The position numbers were made by a program, and so were the translations under genes. From positions 1 to 47,213 of the forward strand of contig JASEHI010000012.1 in assembly GCA_030018695.1 (NCBI GenBank): a stretch of DNA of 47,213 nucleotides. Reading direction: 5' to 3'. Below the pieces are notes generated by a model. That model made no database searches. It was not told where the DNA came from and worked only from the letters and a program-made list of their open reading frames with translations. Positions 16,875-25,468 of the stretch are shown one piece after another. The first letter of the stretch is position 1. Every line of letters begins with the position of its first letter. This stretch comes from Anaerolineales bacterium. GTDB lineage: Bacteria > Chloroflexota > Anaerolineae > Anaerolineales > Villigracilaceae.

Positions 16875-17614
16875 ACTGGATCGGATTGACTGGCTTCGGG
16901 TTCGTCATTCTCAGCGCAATCCTGATGGCAAGCCTGGCTTTCCTGCGCCGGAAGTCCACGCCGGTTTTTCGAGAGATACCCGCTTTCGCCCGGCTGCGGA
17001 AAGCCATCGGCCTGGCCGTGGAAGAAGGCAGCCGTCTGCATATCTCGTTGGGACGCGGAGGACTGACCACACCGCAGAGCGCGGCTGAACTGGCCGGGTT
17101 GGAAATGCTGCACCGCGTCGCAGAACTGACTTCAGCCAGCGACCGGCCTCCGGTGGCGACCTCAGGCGATGGCGCGGTTGCCATTCTTTCCCAGGATGCA
17201 CTTAAAGCCTCCGATCAAGCCGTTCTCTCCAGCGGGGATGATGTTACTGCCGCGCGCCTGACCGGTCTGACACCCTTCTCCTACGCGGCCGGGACACTGC
17301 TGGTGATGCGCGAGGAAGAAGTCTCGGCCAACATCCTGATAGGGAACTTCGGCGTCGAGGTCGCATTATTGACCGATGCTGCCGAGCGCGAGAACAGCTC
17401 GAGCCTGGCCGCCAGCGATAATCTGCCGGCCCAAGCCATCCTTTACGCCAGCGCGCAGGACGCGCTGATCGGCGAGGAATTGTTCGCGGCTGGGGCGTAC
17501 GTCAAAGCCAGACCATTCCACAGCGCCAGCCTGATAGTTCAAGATAGCCTGCGCTGGTTGGTCGTGATCGCCATCCTGGTGGGCGCCATCCTTAAACTGG
17601 CAGGTCTGCTGTGA
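16871..17614 (+). CDS. DUF6754-like membrane protein
   Basis: 247 residues. N-terminal membrane helix (4-25), then a soluble domain with FREIPAFARLRKAIGLAVEE, GSRLHISLGRGGLTTPQSA and SDRPPVATSGDGAVAILSQD, which is the DUF6754 pattern, then a C-terminal membrane helix (about 226-246). The GTG start overlaps the upstream stop and its own stop overlaps the next start (17611). Topology suggests both ends in the membrane with a central domain on one face. Function unknown. Confidence 0.75.
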   Translation: MNWIGLTGFGFVILSAILMASLAFLRRKSTPVFREIPAFARLRKAIGLAVEEGSRLHISLGRGGLTTPQSAAELAGLEMLHRVAELTSASDRPPVATSGDGAVAILSQDALKASDQAVLSSGDDVTAARLTGLTPFSYAAGTLLVMREEEVSANILIGNFGVEVALLTDAAERENSSSLAASDNLPAQAILYASAQDALIGEELFAAGAYVKARPFHSASLIVQDSLRWLVVIAILVGAILKLAGLL

Positions 17615-18240
17615 AGCTGAAAGGATTGTTCTCCACCGCCATCGCCATTGCGACCGGCCTCATCGTGCTGGTGGGGTACTTTGTCGAGCTGCCCCTCCTG
17701 GTCAACCTGCGCATTACCATCCTGAATTGGGCAATTATCCTGGCCGCGCTTGCCCTTTTCATCGGCCTCTTCAACCTTTTGGCTGTCCATGCCGACAAGG
17801 TGCGCAGCAAGAAAAAGGGTGGATTTTACAGCCTGATCCTGATCCTTGCCATGCTCGTTACGTTAGCGCTTGGCTTGTGGTTGCGGCCGGATCACTCCCT
17901 GATGGCGATGATCTTCAATGCGTTCCAATTGCCGGTCGAGGCCAGCCTGATGGCTATGCTGGTCGTCACGCTGACCTACGCCAGCATCCGCCTTTTGCGC
18001 CGGCGCAGCAACCTGATTTCGGTGATCTTTCTGGTCACTGCTTTATTGATTTTACTGGGCAGCGCGCCGCTTCCCTTTATTGGCAGCCTGCCGATCGTGA
18101 GCGACATGATCCGCCCGTTCATCGCCCAGGTACTGGCAGCCGCCGGGGCGCGCGGCATTTTGATCGGCGTTGCCCTGGGCGCTTTGACCACCGGCCTGCG
18201 CGTCCTGTTTGGCGCCGAACGACCTTATGGGGGTATGTGA
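17611..18240 (+). CDS. Polytopic membrane protein of unknown function
   Basis: 209 residues, almost entirely hydrophobic with six probable membrane helices (about 7-27, 31-53, 70-88, 92-125 region, 138-160, 170-200). Only short polar loops, one with NLLAVHADKVRSKKKGG. No transporter motif is visible. Start ATG/GTG region overlaps the DUF6754 stop by 4 bp and its stop overlaps the zinc-ribbon protein start (TGATG). It probably forms a membrane complex with the two neighbours (inference). Confidence 0.75.
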   Translation: MKLKGLFSTAIAIATGLIVLVGYFVELPLLVNLRITILNWAIILAALALFIGLFNLLAVHADKVRSKKKGGFYSLILILAMLVTLALGLWLRPDHSLMAMIFNAFQLPVEASLMAMLVVTLTYASIRLLRRRSNLISVIFLVTALLILLGSAPLPFIGSLPIVSDMIRPFIAQVLAAAGARGILIGVALGALTTGLRVLFGAERPYGGM

Positions 18241-20921
18241 TGGCCGAAATACGCTGCCCGATGTGCGCCAAGCCCAATCCAGAAGAACTGGAGGCGTGTA
18301 ATTTTTGCGGGGCGCGCCTGAAACCGCTGCTGTCCGTCTCACCCGACGACTTCGAGCCAATCCATCCCGGCGAGGGACCGGTAAAGAAACAAACAACCGA
18401 GTTGGAAAGGGTTATCCCTGCTTTTGGCGAGAAGGGATCAATCCAGCCTGGCGAGGCGCCGACCAAGAAGAATACCGCCGAATTGGAACGGGCGTTGCCC
18501 TCCTGGTTGCGTAATTTACGCGGCCAGGATGATGGACCTCCCGCCGCAGATGCCGCGAAGAAGGGTGCTGCCCTGAGCTTGTCGAAGGGCGCTGCCTTGA
18601 GCTTGTCGAAGGGCGCTGCCCTGAGCTTGTCGAAGGGCGCTGCCTTGAGCTTGTCGAAGGGTGCTGCCGAAGGCCTAACGGCGCAGGGCCGGCCGCCGGC
18701 ACCCGAAGCTGGATCCACTCCGCAGCCAGCGGAGGTCAAATTGCCAGATTGGCTGGCCGGTTTTGAATCCGGCTCCGAGGAGGAAGTACCGGAGTGGCTG
18801 GCAGATATCCGCGCTGAACCTCAACCACCGAAAAGAACTTCTGCCGAAAAAGAGCCGCGTCCCCAACCGGAAGGCGCTGACTGGCTGGGGGGCTTGCGTC
18901 AGGACGAGGAAGAAGCCCAGGCGCGGCCGGACAGCAAAACGCCGCCCTTCCCATCTGAACCAGGCGGGGCCGCCCTCTTGGAAGTCCTGCCGGGTTGGTT
19001 TTCTGATGTCTCGACAAGCTCGACAACCAACCTGAAAAGCGAATCTGCGCCTGCGCAGCCTGACGCCGGGAAAAAACCTGTTGCCGCGGCAGCCGGGCCG
19101 GTCTCTGCGCCGTCTGAGGAACTACCCGGCTGGCTGCTGAAATTGCAGAAGGAATCCAAAGTGCCGACGCAGGAATTACCCCAAATTCATGTCCCGTTCG
19201 AAGAATCTCCGGATTGGCTGGCAAAATTACAGGCGAGCGCTTACTCCGAACCAGAGCCGCCCAGCGCGCTTGAGGCCGCTGTTCCCGCGGAGAAACTCGC
19301 GCGGGAAGCTGCGCCTTTTGGCGAATCCCCGGATTGGCTGAAAGAACTGGGGGTGAGCGCCGACACTGAACCAGAGCCACCCAGCGCGCTTGAGGCAGCC
19401 GCTCCGGCTGAAGCGATCCCCGCTTGGCTGGCAGAATTGAAAGCCGAGGCGGCTCCTGCTGCACGGGCCTTTACCAGCCCAGTGGAACCCCTGCCGGTTG
19501 AAAAACCCGTTGAAGCTCTGCCTGACTGGCTTACCGCCGCAGATTTCGAGAAGGCCGCTCCCTTGGCTGAAGTTTTCCCACCGACTGGCGCGCAAGAGCT
19601 GGCGAGCATACCGGCCGAAGATAGCCAGGCAAACTTCCCGATGGAAGTGCCGGATTGGCTATCCACGTTGGGTCTGGAAGAGGCTGAGGAGACCGTGGCT
19701 GGCAAATCCGCACAAAAGGCGGAAGCGCTCGAACCGGGGGAACTGCCCTCCTGGGTGCAGGCCATGCGTCCGGTCGAGGCGGTGATGGCCGAGAGCGAGG
19801 TCCCGCAGGAGAAAGCGGAGGAGGAGTTGGCTACCGGCGGGCCGCTGGCAGGTCTGAGCGGTGTGCTTCCCCTGGGACCCGGGCTGGGTCCGCTGCGCAA
19901 GATGCCAGCATATTCATCCAATCTTCAGGTGACCGAGAGCCAGAAGCGTCACGCAGCCAGCCTGGAGCGATTGGTCTCCACGGAAAGCGAGCCCCGGCCG
20001 CTAAAGGGCCAGTCGCGGATGCCACCTCCTGCCCGCCTCCTGCGTTGGGTGATCGCATTAGTGTTGATCCTGGCAGCCAGCCTGCCGATCGTGACCGGTA
20101 TCCAGATTGTTCCCGGAGCCATTTATCCTGCCGAGTTAGGCCCCAGCCGGGAGCTGATCAACGGCCTGGGGACTAATTCACCGGTTCTCGTCGTTTTTGA
20201 TTACGAACCGGCGCTCTCCGGCGAATTGGAAGCTGCAGTATCGCCGGTGATTGATCACTTGCTGTTCAAAGGACCTCGCCTGGCGATAATCTCCACCTCG
20301 CCGACCGGCCCGATCCTGGCTGAACGTTTCTTGAAGACCACCCAGGCCTCGCGCGGCTATCAGCGAAGCGATCCTGTGGATCAGCGAAGCGATCCTATGG
20401 ATCAGCGCGGGGAGGGATATGTCAACCTGGGCTACCTGGCCGGCGGGCCGGCAGGCGTGCTGGGTTTCGCTCAGAACCCGTCTCTGACCGCAGCCAACAG
20501 CTTTGATGGCGCTCCCGCTTGGGGGACGCCGCCGCTCCAGGGCGTGCAGAATCTGAGCGATTTTGCCGCCCTCATCATCTTGACTGATAACCCCGACACC
20601 GGTCGCATCTGGATCGAACAGGCCGGCCCATATCTGAAAAATTCACCCCTGCTGATGGTCATCTCGGCCCAGGCGGAACCCATGCTCCGGCCTTATTATG
20701 ATTCGGGGCAGATCAAGGGTCTGGTGACCGGCCTGGCGGGCGGGAAGGCTTACGAGCAGGCCAACGAGCCGGCTTTTCCAGGCCCTGGCCTGGCGCGACG
20801 TTACTGGGATGCATTCAGCCTCTCCCTGTTCCTGGCTGAGATGATGATCCTGATCGGCGGTCTGTGGGGCGCGATGGCTGCCTGGCGCGCCCGCCGGAAA
20901 AATCCTGAGGAAGAGGATTAA
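18240..20921 (+). CDS. Zinc-ribbon protein with repeated (D/E/S)WL motifs and two membrane helices
   Basis: 893 residues. An N-terminal zinc ribbon (CPMC...CNFCG, residues 5-23) is followed by about 550 residues of acidic Pro/Glu/Ala-rich, probably disordered sequence. It holds at least twelve short motifs such as LPSWLRNL, LPDWLAGF, VPEWLADI, SPDWLAKL, SPDWLKEL, IPAWLAEL and VPDWLSTL. Then come a membrane helix (WVIALVLILAASLPIVTG), a globular domain of about 220 residues (VLVVFDYEPALSGELEAAV, RLAIISTSPTGPILAERF) and a C-terminal helix (SLSLFLAEMMILIGGLW). The domain between the helices is probably extracytoplasmic. Repeat DNA is read through at 18563-18671, 19007-19029 and 20361-20402. Start at 18240 fixed by TGATG overlap and by the zinc ribbon. 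Function unknown; the WL motifs look like docking peptides. Confidence 0.8.
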   Translation: MAEIRCPMCAKPNPEELEACNFCGARLKPLLSVSPDDFEPIHPGEGPVKKQTTELERVIPAFGEKGSIQPGEAPTKKNTAELERALPSWLRNLRGQDDGPPAADAAKKGAALSLSKGAALSLSKGAALSLSKGAALSLSKGAAEGLTAQGRPPAPEAGSTPQPAEVKLPDWLAGFESGSEEEVPEWLADIRAEPQPPKRTSAEKEPRPQPEGADWLGGLRQDEEEAQARPDSKTPPFPSEPGGAALLEVLPGWFSDVSTSSTTNLKSESAPAQPDAGKKPVAAAAGPVSAPSEELPGWLLKLQKESKVPTQELPQIHVPFEESPDWLAKLQASAYSEPEPPSALEAAVPAEKLAREAAPFGESPDWLKELGVSADTEPEPPSALEAAAPAEAIPAWLAELKAEAAPAARAFTSPVEPLPVEKPVEALPDWLTAADFEKAAPLAEVFPPTGAQELASIPAEDSQANFPMEVPDWLSTLGLEEAEETVAGKSAQKAEALEPGELPSWVQAMRPVEAVMAESEVPQEKAEEELATGGPLAGLSGVLPLGPGLGPLRKMPAYSSNLQVTESQKRHAASLERLVSTESEPRPLKGQSRMPPPARLLRWVIALVLILAASLPIVTGIQIVPGAIYPAELGPSRELINGLGTNSPVLVVFDYEPALSGELEAAVSPVIDHLLFKGPRLAIISTSPTGPILAERFLKTTQASRGYQRSDPVDQRSDPMDQRGEGYVNLGYLAGGPAGVLGFAQNPSLTAANSFDGAPAWGTPPLQGVQNLSDFAALIILTDNPDTGRIWIEQAGPYLKNSPLLMVISAQAEPMLRPYYDSGQIKGLVTGLAGGKAYEQANEPAFPGPGLARRYWDAFSLSLFLAEMMILIGGLWGAMAAWRARRKNPEEED
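18563..18671. repeat. Four 24-bp coding tandem repeats (AALSLSKG)
   Basis: Units of GGGCGCTGCCCTGAGCTTGT plus CGAA at 18563, 18587, 18611 and 18635, with a partial fifth. Alternate units carry CCTTGAG instead of CCCTGAG, suggesting duplication of a 48-bp pair. Encodes four AALSLSKG octapeptides. Confidence 0.9.
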
Positions 20922-20923
20922 CG

Positions 20924-21598
20924 ATGCTTGCCTGGATTTCTCTCGACCTCATCACGGCCAGCGTAAGTTTCATCTTCACGCTGATGGTATTGAGTTACCT
21001 GGTGGGGGATAACCCGCTCTTCCGCTTGGCGATCCACATCTTTATCGGTGTGTCGGCTGGATATGCGGCGGCGGTAGCCTGGCACCAGGTATTATCGCCA
21101 AAGCTCATCCAACCTTTGCTCTTCGGGGGCTTGCAGGAGAGGATCCTGGCTATTGTCCCGCTCCTGTTAGGGGCATTACTCCTGATGAAACTCTCGCCCC
21201 GCACCGCCCGGCTGGGCAACCCGGCGATGGCTTTCATGGTCGGCGCAGGTGCAGCGGTGGCAGTGGGCGGCGCGGTGCTTGGCACGCTCTTCCCGCAGAT
21301 CCTGGCTTCGATCAATCTCTTTGATCTCAAGACAGGCGGCAGCATTACTGAACGCCTTTTTGAGGGCAGCATCATCCTGATCGGCACGTTGACCACGCTG
21401 GCCTATTTCCACTTTGGCGCCAAAGCCACCCCAAGCGGCCCGCAAAGTGGCCGCCTGGTTGAGACGTTGGGCAGGATCGGTCAGGTCTTCATCGCCATTA
21501 CTTTTGGCGTTTTGTTTGCGGCGGCCTATGCTGCCGCCATGACCGCGCTGATCGAGCGCTTGAATTTCTTGTGGACTTTCATCGCATCCTTTCTCTAA
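20924..21598 (+). CDS. Polytopic membrane protein of unknown function
   Basis: 224 residues with about six membrane helices (7-27, 34-55, 67-87, 101-122, 148-166, 188-215). Polar loops are short. Motif-like points are YLVGDNPLFRLAIHIFIGVS and KTGGSITERLFEGSIILIGT. I do not recognise the family; the fold could be permease-like. It begins 2 bp after the zinc-ribbon protein stop and ends 6 bp before the GlmL-like gene, so it is part of the same operon. Confidence 0.75.
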   Translation: MLAWISLDLITASVSFIFTLMVLSYLVGDNPLFRLAIHIFIGVSAGYAAAVAWHQVLSPKLIQPLLFGGLQERILAIVPLLLGALLLMKLSPRTARLGNPAMAFMVGAGAAVAVGGAVLGTLFPQILASINLFDLKTGGSITERLFEGSIILIGTLTTLAYFHFGAKATPSGPQSGRLVETLGRIGQVFIAITFGVLFAAAYAAAMTALIERLNFLWTFIASFL

Positions 21599-21604
21599 AC
21601 TGCT

Positions 21605-23356
21605 ATGCCTACTTCGATGGTTGAGACAGAATCCCTCCTGGCAGTAGATGTCGGCGCCTCCACGACGCGCGCCACTCTCTTTGACGTGGTCGAGGGATAC
21701 TACCGTTTCATCGCCTCCGGTCAAGCCATGACTACCGCCAGCGCGCCGTTCAAAAATGCTGGCGAGGGCGTGCACCAGGCAATCGAGAATCTGCAGACGA
21801 TCACCGGTCGCAGGTTCCTGGATGCCGATCTTCATCTGATCGTGCCTTACCAGGCAGGCAGCGGCGTGGACGCCTTCGCGGCGACCATTTCTGCCGGACC
21901 GACCTTAAAGACAGCGGTCGTCGGGCTGCTGCTGGATGTCTCTTTCAAGAGCGCTCATCGGCTGGCGCGCACCACATACTCGCGCGTGGTGGATACCATC
22001 GGCATGAACGACCGGCGCAAACCCGAGGAACAGATTGACAGCCTGCTGCATCTGCGCCCGGACCTCATCCTGATCGCCGGCGGCACGGATGGCGGCGCGA
22101 CGCGTTCGATGCAGAAACTTCTCGAGACCATCGGTCTGGCCTGTTACCTGCTGCCGGCAGATAAACGCCCGGCGGTGTTGTTCGTTGGAAATCAAAAATT
22201 GGCCGCCGAGGTCAAAACCTCACTCCAATCGTTTACTTCATCCCTGACCATCGGCGCGAACCTGCGCCCGACGCTCGAAATCGAGGACCTCCTGCCGGCT
22301 CAGCGCAGCCTTGCCGATCTCTACGCCACGATCCGCAGAAGCCAGATCGGCGGTGTGGAAGAACTCAATGCCTGGGCGGGTGGCAATCTCATGCCAACGG
22401 CTCATGCCCAGGGGCGCATCATCCGCTTCCTCAGCCAGGTTTACGATTCCCGGAAGGGCATTCTGGGGATTGATATCGGCGCCTCGGCCGCCACCGTGGC
22501 CGCTGCCTTCGGCGGCGAATTGACGCTGGGAGTCTACCCACAGTTCGGCCTGGGTGAAGGGCTGGCTGGTTTGCTGGGTTACACAAAAATCGAAGATATC
22601 CTCCGCTGGCTGGCGCTGGATATCCCTGCCGATGTGGTGCAAGACTATCTGCACCAGAAATCGCTCTACCCGACCACCCTGCCGGCGACGGCTGAAGACC
22701 TGGCGCTCGAACAGGCGCTTACCCGCCAGACCCTTTACCTGGCCTTGAACGCGACGAGTAAGGACTTTTCCCAGCACACCCAATGGCTGGCCCCCGGCAT
22801 GACTCCGTTTTTTGAGCCCATCCTGGCTGCGGGCAGCGCCATTACCAACGCTCCCACGCTGGGCCAGAGTCTGATGATCCTGTTGGACGCGATCCAGCCG
22901 GTGGGGGTCACCACGTTGATCCTGGATCAGAACAATCTGTTGCCGGCCCTGGGTGCGGCTGCCAATTTGAATTCCATCCTTCCTATCCAGGTGCTTGAAT
23001 CGGGCGCTTTCCTCGGACTGGCGAGCGTCGTCGCGCCGGTCGCAGCGGCTCAACCTGGGACGCCCATTCTGCGCGTCCGGCTGGTCTACAAGAACGGCAA
23101 CGAGAGCCGGCTGGAGGTCAAGCAGGGTGCGCTGGAAGTGCTGCCCTTGCCCAGCGGCCAATCCGGACGCCTGTTCCTCGAACCGCTGCATCGCGCCGAC
23201 GTTGGCTTTGGCGCAGGACGCGGCGGCAATATGACCGTCAGCGGGACGGCGCTGGGCGTGGTCATTGACGCGCGCGGCCGGCCGCTGCGTTTCCCTGCCG
23301 ACCACGGACAACGGCGCGAATTGCTCAAGAAGTGGCTTTGGACGGTTGGAGGCTAA
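21605..23356 (+). CDS. GlmL/MutL-family ASKHA protein
   Basis: 583 residues. Two actin-like phosphate loops, LLAVDVGASTTRATLFDV (about 11-28) and ILGIDIGASAATVAAAFGG (about 286-304), flank the family signature LILIAGGTDGGATRSM (about 154-169). This is the pattern of GlmL/MutL proteins, which are encoded beside glutamate mutase and are thought to repair or chaperone it. Here no glutamate mutase subunit is nearby. Instead four membrane or membrane-linked genes precede it and a beta-rich protein follows. An alternative role like PilM or FtsA, an actin-fold ATPase docking on a membrane complex, is worth considering (inference). Start ATG at 21605; an in-frame ATG at 21617 is possible. Confidence 0.8.
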   Translation: MPTSMVETESLLAVDVGASTTRATLFDVVEGYYRFIASGQAMTTASAPFKNAGEGVHQAIENLQTITGRRFLDADLHLIVPYQAGSGVDAFAATISAGPTLKTAVVGLLLDVSFKSAHRLARTTYSRVVDTIGMNDRRKPEEQIDSLLHLRPDLILIAGGTDGGATRSMQKLLETIGLACYLLPADKRPAVLFVGNQKLAAEVKTSLQSFTSSLTIGANLRPTLEIEDLLPAQRSLADLYATIRRSQIGGVEELNAWAGGNLMPTAHAQGRIIRFLSQVYDSRKGILGIDIGASAATVAAAFGGELTLGVYPQFGLGEGLAGLLGYTKIEDILRWLALDIPADVVQDYLHQKSLYPTTLPATAEDLALEQALTRQTLYLALNATSKDFSQHTQWLAPGMTPFFEPILAAGSAITNAPTLGQSLMILLDAIQPVGVTTLILDQNNLLPALGAAANLNSILPIQVLESGAFLGLASVVAPVAAAQPGTPILRVRLVYKNGNESRLEVKQGALEVLPLPSGQSGRLFLEPLHRADVGFGAGRGGNMTVSGTALGVVIDARGRPLRFPADHGQRRELLKKWLWTVGG

Positions 23357-23363
23357 AAATTCC

Positions 23364-24443
23364 ATGTTCGCTCCTGTCTCGACAAGCTCGACAACCACAG
23401 TTGCCCATATCCTGCCTCTGACCACCATTCAACGTGAGCGGCTGCTCCCCGTTCCTGGGAGAGTGGTTGTCCGCATAAGCCAGAAAGTCACTCCCCTGGA
23501 TGTCATTGCGGAAGCCAATTACGGACAGGAACACGCCTTGCTGGATGTAGCCTCCGAAATGGGGATTTCGGAGGCTGCGGCGGAGGATCTGATCCACCTC
23601 AGGACTGGCGACCGCGTCGAAGAGAACCAGGTTATTGCCACGCGCGGCGGGTTATCTCGAAAGACGATCCGCGCGCCGCGCAACGGGCGAGTGGTGGCGG
23701 TGGGCGGTGGGCGTCTCCTGCTGGAGGTTGGCGAGGGGACGTATGAGTTGCGCGCCGGAATGCCCGGGATCGTCACCCGTCTTATCCCTGAACGCGGCGC
23801 AGAGATCACGGTGAACGGCGCGCTTATCCAGGGTGTCTGGGGCAATGGCCGCGTGGACATCGGGCTGATGCTGCCTCTCCTTTCTGCGCCCGACGAGCCG
23901 TTGGTCGCCAGCCGGATGGATGTCAGCCTGCGCGGCTCGATCTTGTTGGCCGGCGCCTGTAACGACGCAGACGCCTTGCGGGCGGCCGGCGACTTGCCGG
24001 TGCGCGGCTTGATCCTGGGCAGTATCTCATCTGATTTGCTGTCGTTAGCCATGCAGGTCAGGTATCCGCTGGTGGTACTGGATGGGTTCGGTAACCGGGG
24101 GATGAACAGCGCGGCGTATAAGCTTTTGATCACCAATGCCAGGCGCGAGGTGACGGTAAATGGTGAACCTTTCAACCGCTTCACCGGCGCAGCGCCAGAA
24201 ATCATTATTCCCCTGCCGGTTGCCCAGCAACCGCCGATGCCCCAGGCTGTGGCAGCCTTTACCCCCGGTCTACAAGTGCGTTTGCTGCGGGCGCCCCACG
24301 TGGGCGAAATTGGCACACTGGTGAGGCTGCTCCCCGGCCTGACCGTCATGCCCAGCGGGCTGCGCGTGCCGGCCGGTGAGGTGCGCCTGGAGAGCGGCGC
24401 AGGGGTCGCAGTCCCGCTGGTCAATTTGGAATGTCTGGGATGA
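23364..24443 (+). CDS. Beta-rich protein of unknown function downstream of GlmL-like gene
   Basis: 359 residues. The N-terminal part (VPGRVVVRISQKVTPLDVIA, then GDRVEENQVIATRGGL and RAPRNGRVVAVGGGRLLLEV) looks like a barrel-sandwich or lipoyl-type fold. The middle has SLRGSILLAGACNDADALRA, and the C-terminal 60 residues (LQVRLLRAPHVGEIGTLVRL) resemble a KOW/SH3-like barrel. Not recognised as a whole. Start ATG at 23364 has GGAGG 12 bp upstream; extension to 23265 would be antisense to sense within the previous gene and is rejected. Residues VSTSSTTT near the N-terminus are encoded by a TCGACAAGCTCGACAA repeat (23375-23397), identical over 23 nt to 19007-19029. Last gene of the operon. Confidence 0.75.
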   Translation: MFAPVSTSSTTTVAHILPLTTIQRERLLPVPGRVVVRISQKVTPLDVIAEANYGQEHALLDVASEMGISEAAAEDLIHLRTGDRVEENQVIATRGGLSRKTIRAPRNGRVVAVGGGRLLLEVGEGTYELRAGMPGIVTRLIPERGAEITVNGALIQGVWGNGRVDIGLMLPLLSAPDEPLVASRMDVSLRGSILLAGACNDADALRAAGDLPVRGLILGSISSDLLSLAMQVRYPLVVLDGFGNRGMNSAAYKLLITNARREVTVNGEPFNRFTGAAPEIIIPLPVAQQPPMPQAVAAFTPGLQVRLLRAPHVGEIGTLVRLLPGLTVMPSGLRVPAGEVRLESGAGVAVPLVNLECLG

Positions 24444-24452
24444 TATAATATA

Positions 24453-24496
24453 GGTTATACATAGCGCGGCTTCCAGCCGCAACCAAATGTATAACC
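24453..24496. repeat. Nested inverted repeat after the membrane operon
   Basis: Outer arms GGTTATACAT (24453-24462) and ATGTATAACC (24487-24496) enclose GCGGCTTCCAGCCGC (24466-24480). It sits 10 bp after the last operon stop, so may act as a terminator, though no T-run follows. TATAAT at 24444-24449 precedes it. Confidence 0.65.
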
Positions 24497-24580
24497 GCAG
24501 AGTACGAAGAGAAAAGTAAAAGGGTTCTACCGTTTTGGATGTGAAAACGCCCTGAAATATGGCTAAAAAATATGGCTAAA

Positions 24581-24763
24581 AAATGTGGCTAAATGTGGCT
24601 AAATGTGGCTAAATGTGGCTAAATGTGGCTAAATGTGGCGCAAATCTCCGATTTGCGCAGGCAAACCTAAGGTTTGCCCCACAATTTCACAGCAAGAACG
24701 GATGAGCCAGTAAAAGAAAAACTCTGCGCTCTCTGCGCTCTCCGCGTTCTCTGCGGTGAAAAG
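24581..24763. repeat. Noncoding repeat block: 10-bp tandem array, two hairpins and a CTCTGCG repeat
   Basis: The 374-bp gap 24444-24817 holds no gene. AAATGTGGCT is repeated five times perfectly plus AAATGTGGCG (24581-24640), after two degenerate ATATGGCTAAAAA units. Then hairpins GCGCAAATC/GATTTGCGC (24638-24658) and GGCAAACCT/AGGTTTGCC (24660-24678). Then an ACTCTGCGCTCTCTGCG-type repeat (about 24718-24763) shared with 26412-26488. Confidence 0.85.
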
Positions 24764-24817
24764 ATTAGCGCGATCAAGGCAAATGTTGAGCAGTAATTTT
24801 ATTACAAGGAGGAAGCG

Positions 24818-25420
24818 ATGCTCGGCCAAGACAACGATTTCAATCTCGATAATGATGCACTGCCTCCGCTAAAAGAGGAATCCAATAATCGCACCTTCCT
24901 GATCGCGGCCGGCATCCTGGCGGGCGTCGTGTTCCTATCCATCGCTTGCATGGCTGCTTATGCGCTGATCATCCTGCCTCGCCAGAAAGCTGCCACCGCC
25001 GCCCAGGAGGCGACCATCCAGGCGCAGAATTTGCAAGTCGCCCAGGCGATGACGCAGACCGCGGCTGCCCCCGCCGTCCAAGAGGCGACCATCCAGGCGC
25101 AGAATACGCTAGTCGCCCAGGCGATGACGCAGACCGCGGCTGTCCCCGCCCGGACACCGACCGCTATCCTCAGCCCGACCCCGGTCCTGGCCGTGCTGAA
25201 CTCGCCAACCGCGATAATTGACCCATTGGTAGCCACCAATGCTGCGCTTCAAACCCAGACTGCCCAGGCGCTAAGGACCCCGACTGTCACTGCTACTGTG
25301 GCAATGCCCCAAACCGGTTTTGCTGACGAGGTGGGGCTGCCAGGATTGATCGTCCTGGCAGTTGCGCTGCTGGTGGTGATCCTCTTGGCGCGGAGATTGC
25401 GCAAGGCCCCGGCACGCTAG
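24818..25420 (+). CDS. Surface protein with tandem repeats and MPxTG-type C-terminal anchor
   Basis: 200 residues. N-terminal cytoplasmic segment, membrane helix (27-53), then two 25-residue tandem repeats beginning EATIQAQN and VAQAMTQTAA (75-bp DNA duplication at about 25006-25155). A Thr/Pro/Ala-rich stretch follows, then MPQTG, a second membrane helix (LPGLIVLAVALLVVILLA) and a basic tail RRLRKAPAR. The motif-helix-basic arrangement is that of sortase (LPxTG-like) or similar sorting signals, with Met for Leu. Chloroflexota surface proteins often end this way (recalled, not checked). AAGGAGG precedes the ATG, and an intrinsic terminator follows. Confidence 0.75.
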   Translation: MLGQDNDFNLDNDALPPLKEESNNRTFLIAAGILAGVVFLSIACMAAYALIILPRQKAATAAQEATIQAQNLQVAQAMTQTAAAPAVQEATIQAQNTLVAQAMTQTAAVPARTPTAILSPTPVLAVLNSPTAIIDPLVATNAALQTQTAQALRTPTVTATVAMPQTGFADEVGLPGLIVLAVALLVVILLARRLRKAPAR

Positions 25421-25468
25421 ATGAGGATATAGTCCCCGCCGCCGAGGATGGCGGCTGTAGCCCCGAAG

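Noticed and set aside
17976-18191. Minus-strand open frames within the membrane operon
   Set aside because: They are short, antisense and without recognisable domains.
17727-18239. Extension of the zinc-ribbon protein to 1064 residues
   Set aside because: It overlaps the polytopic membrane protein out of frame; the Cys4 zinc ribbon begins right after the TGATG start.
24581-24640. CRISPR-like array
   Set aside because: The units are 10 bp and contiguous, with no spacers.
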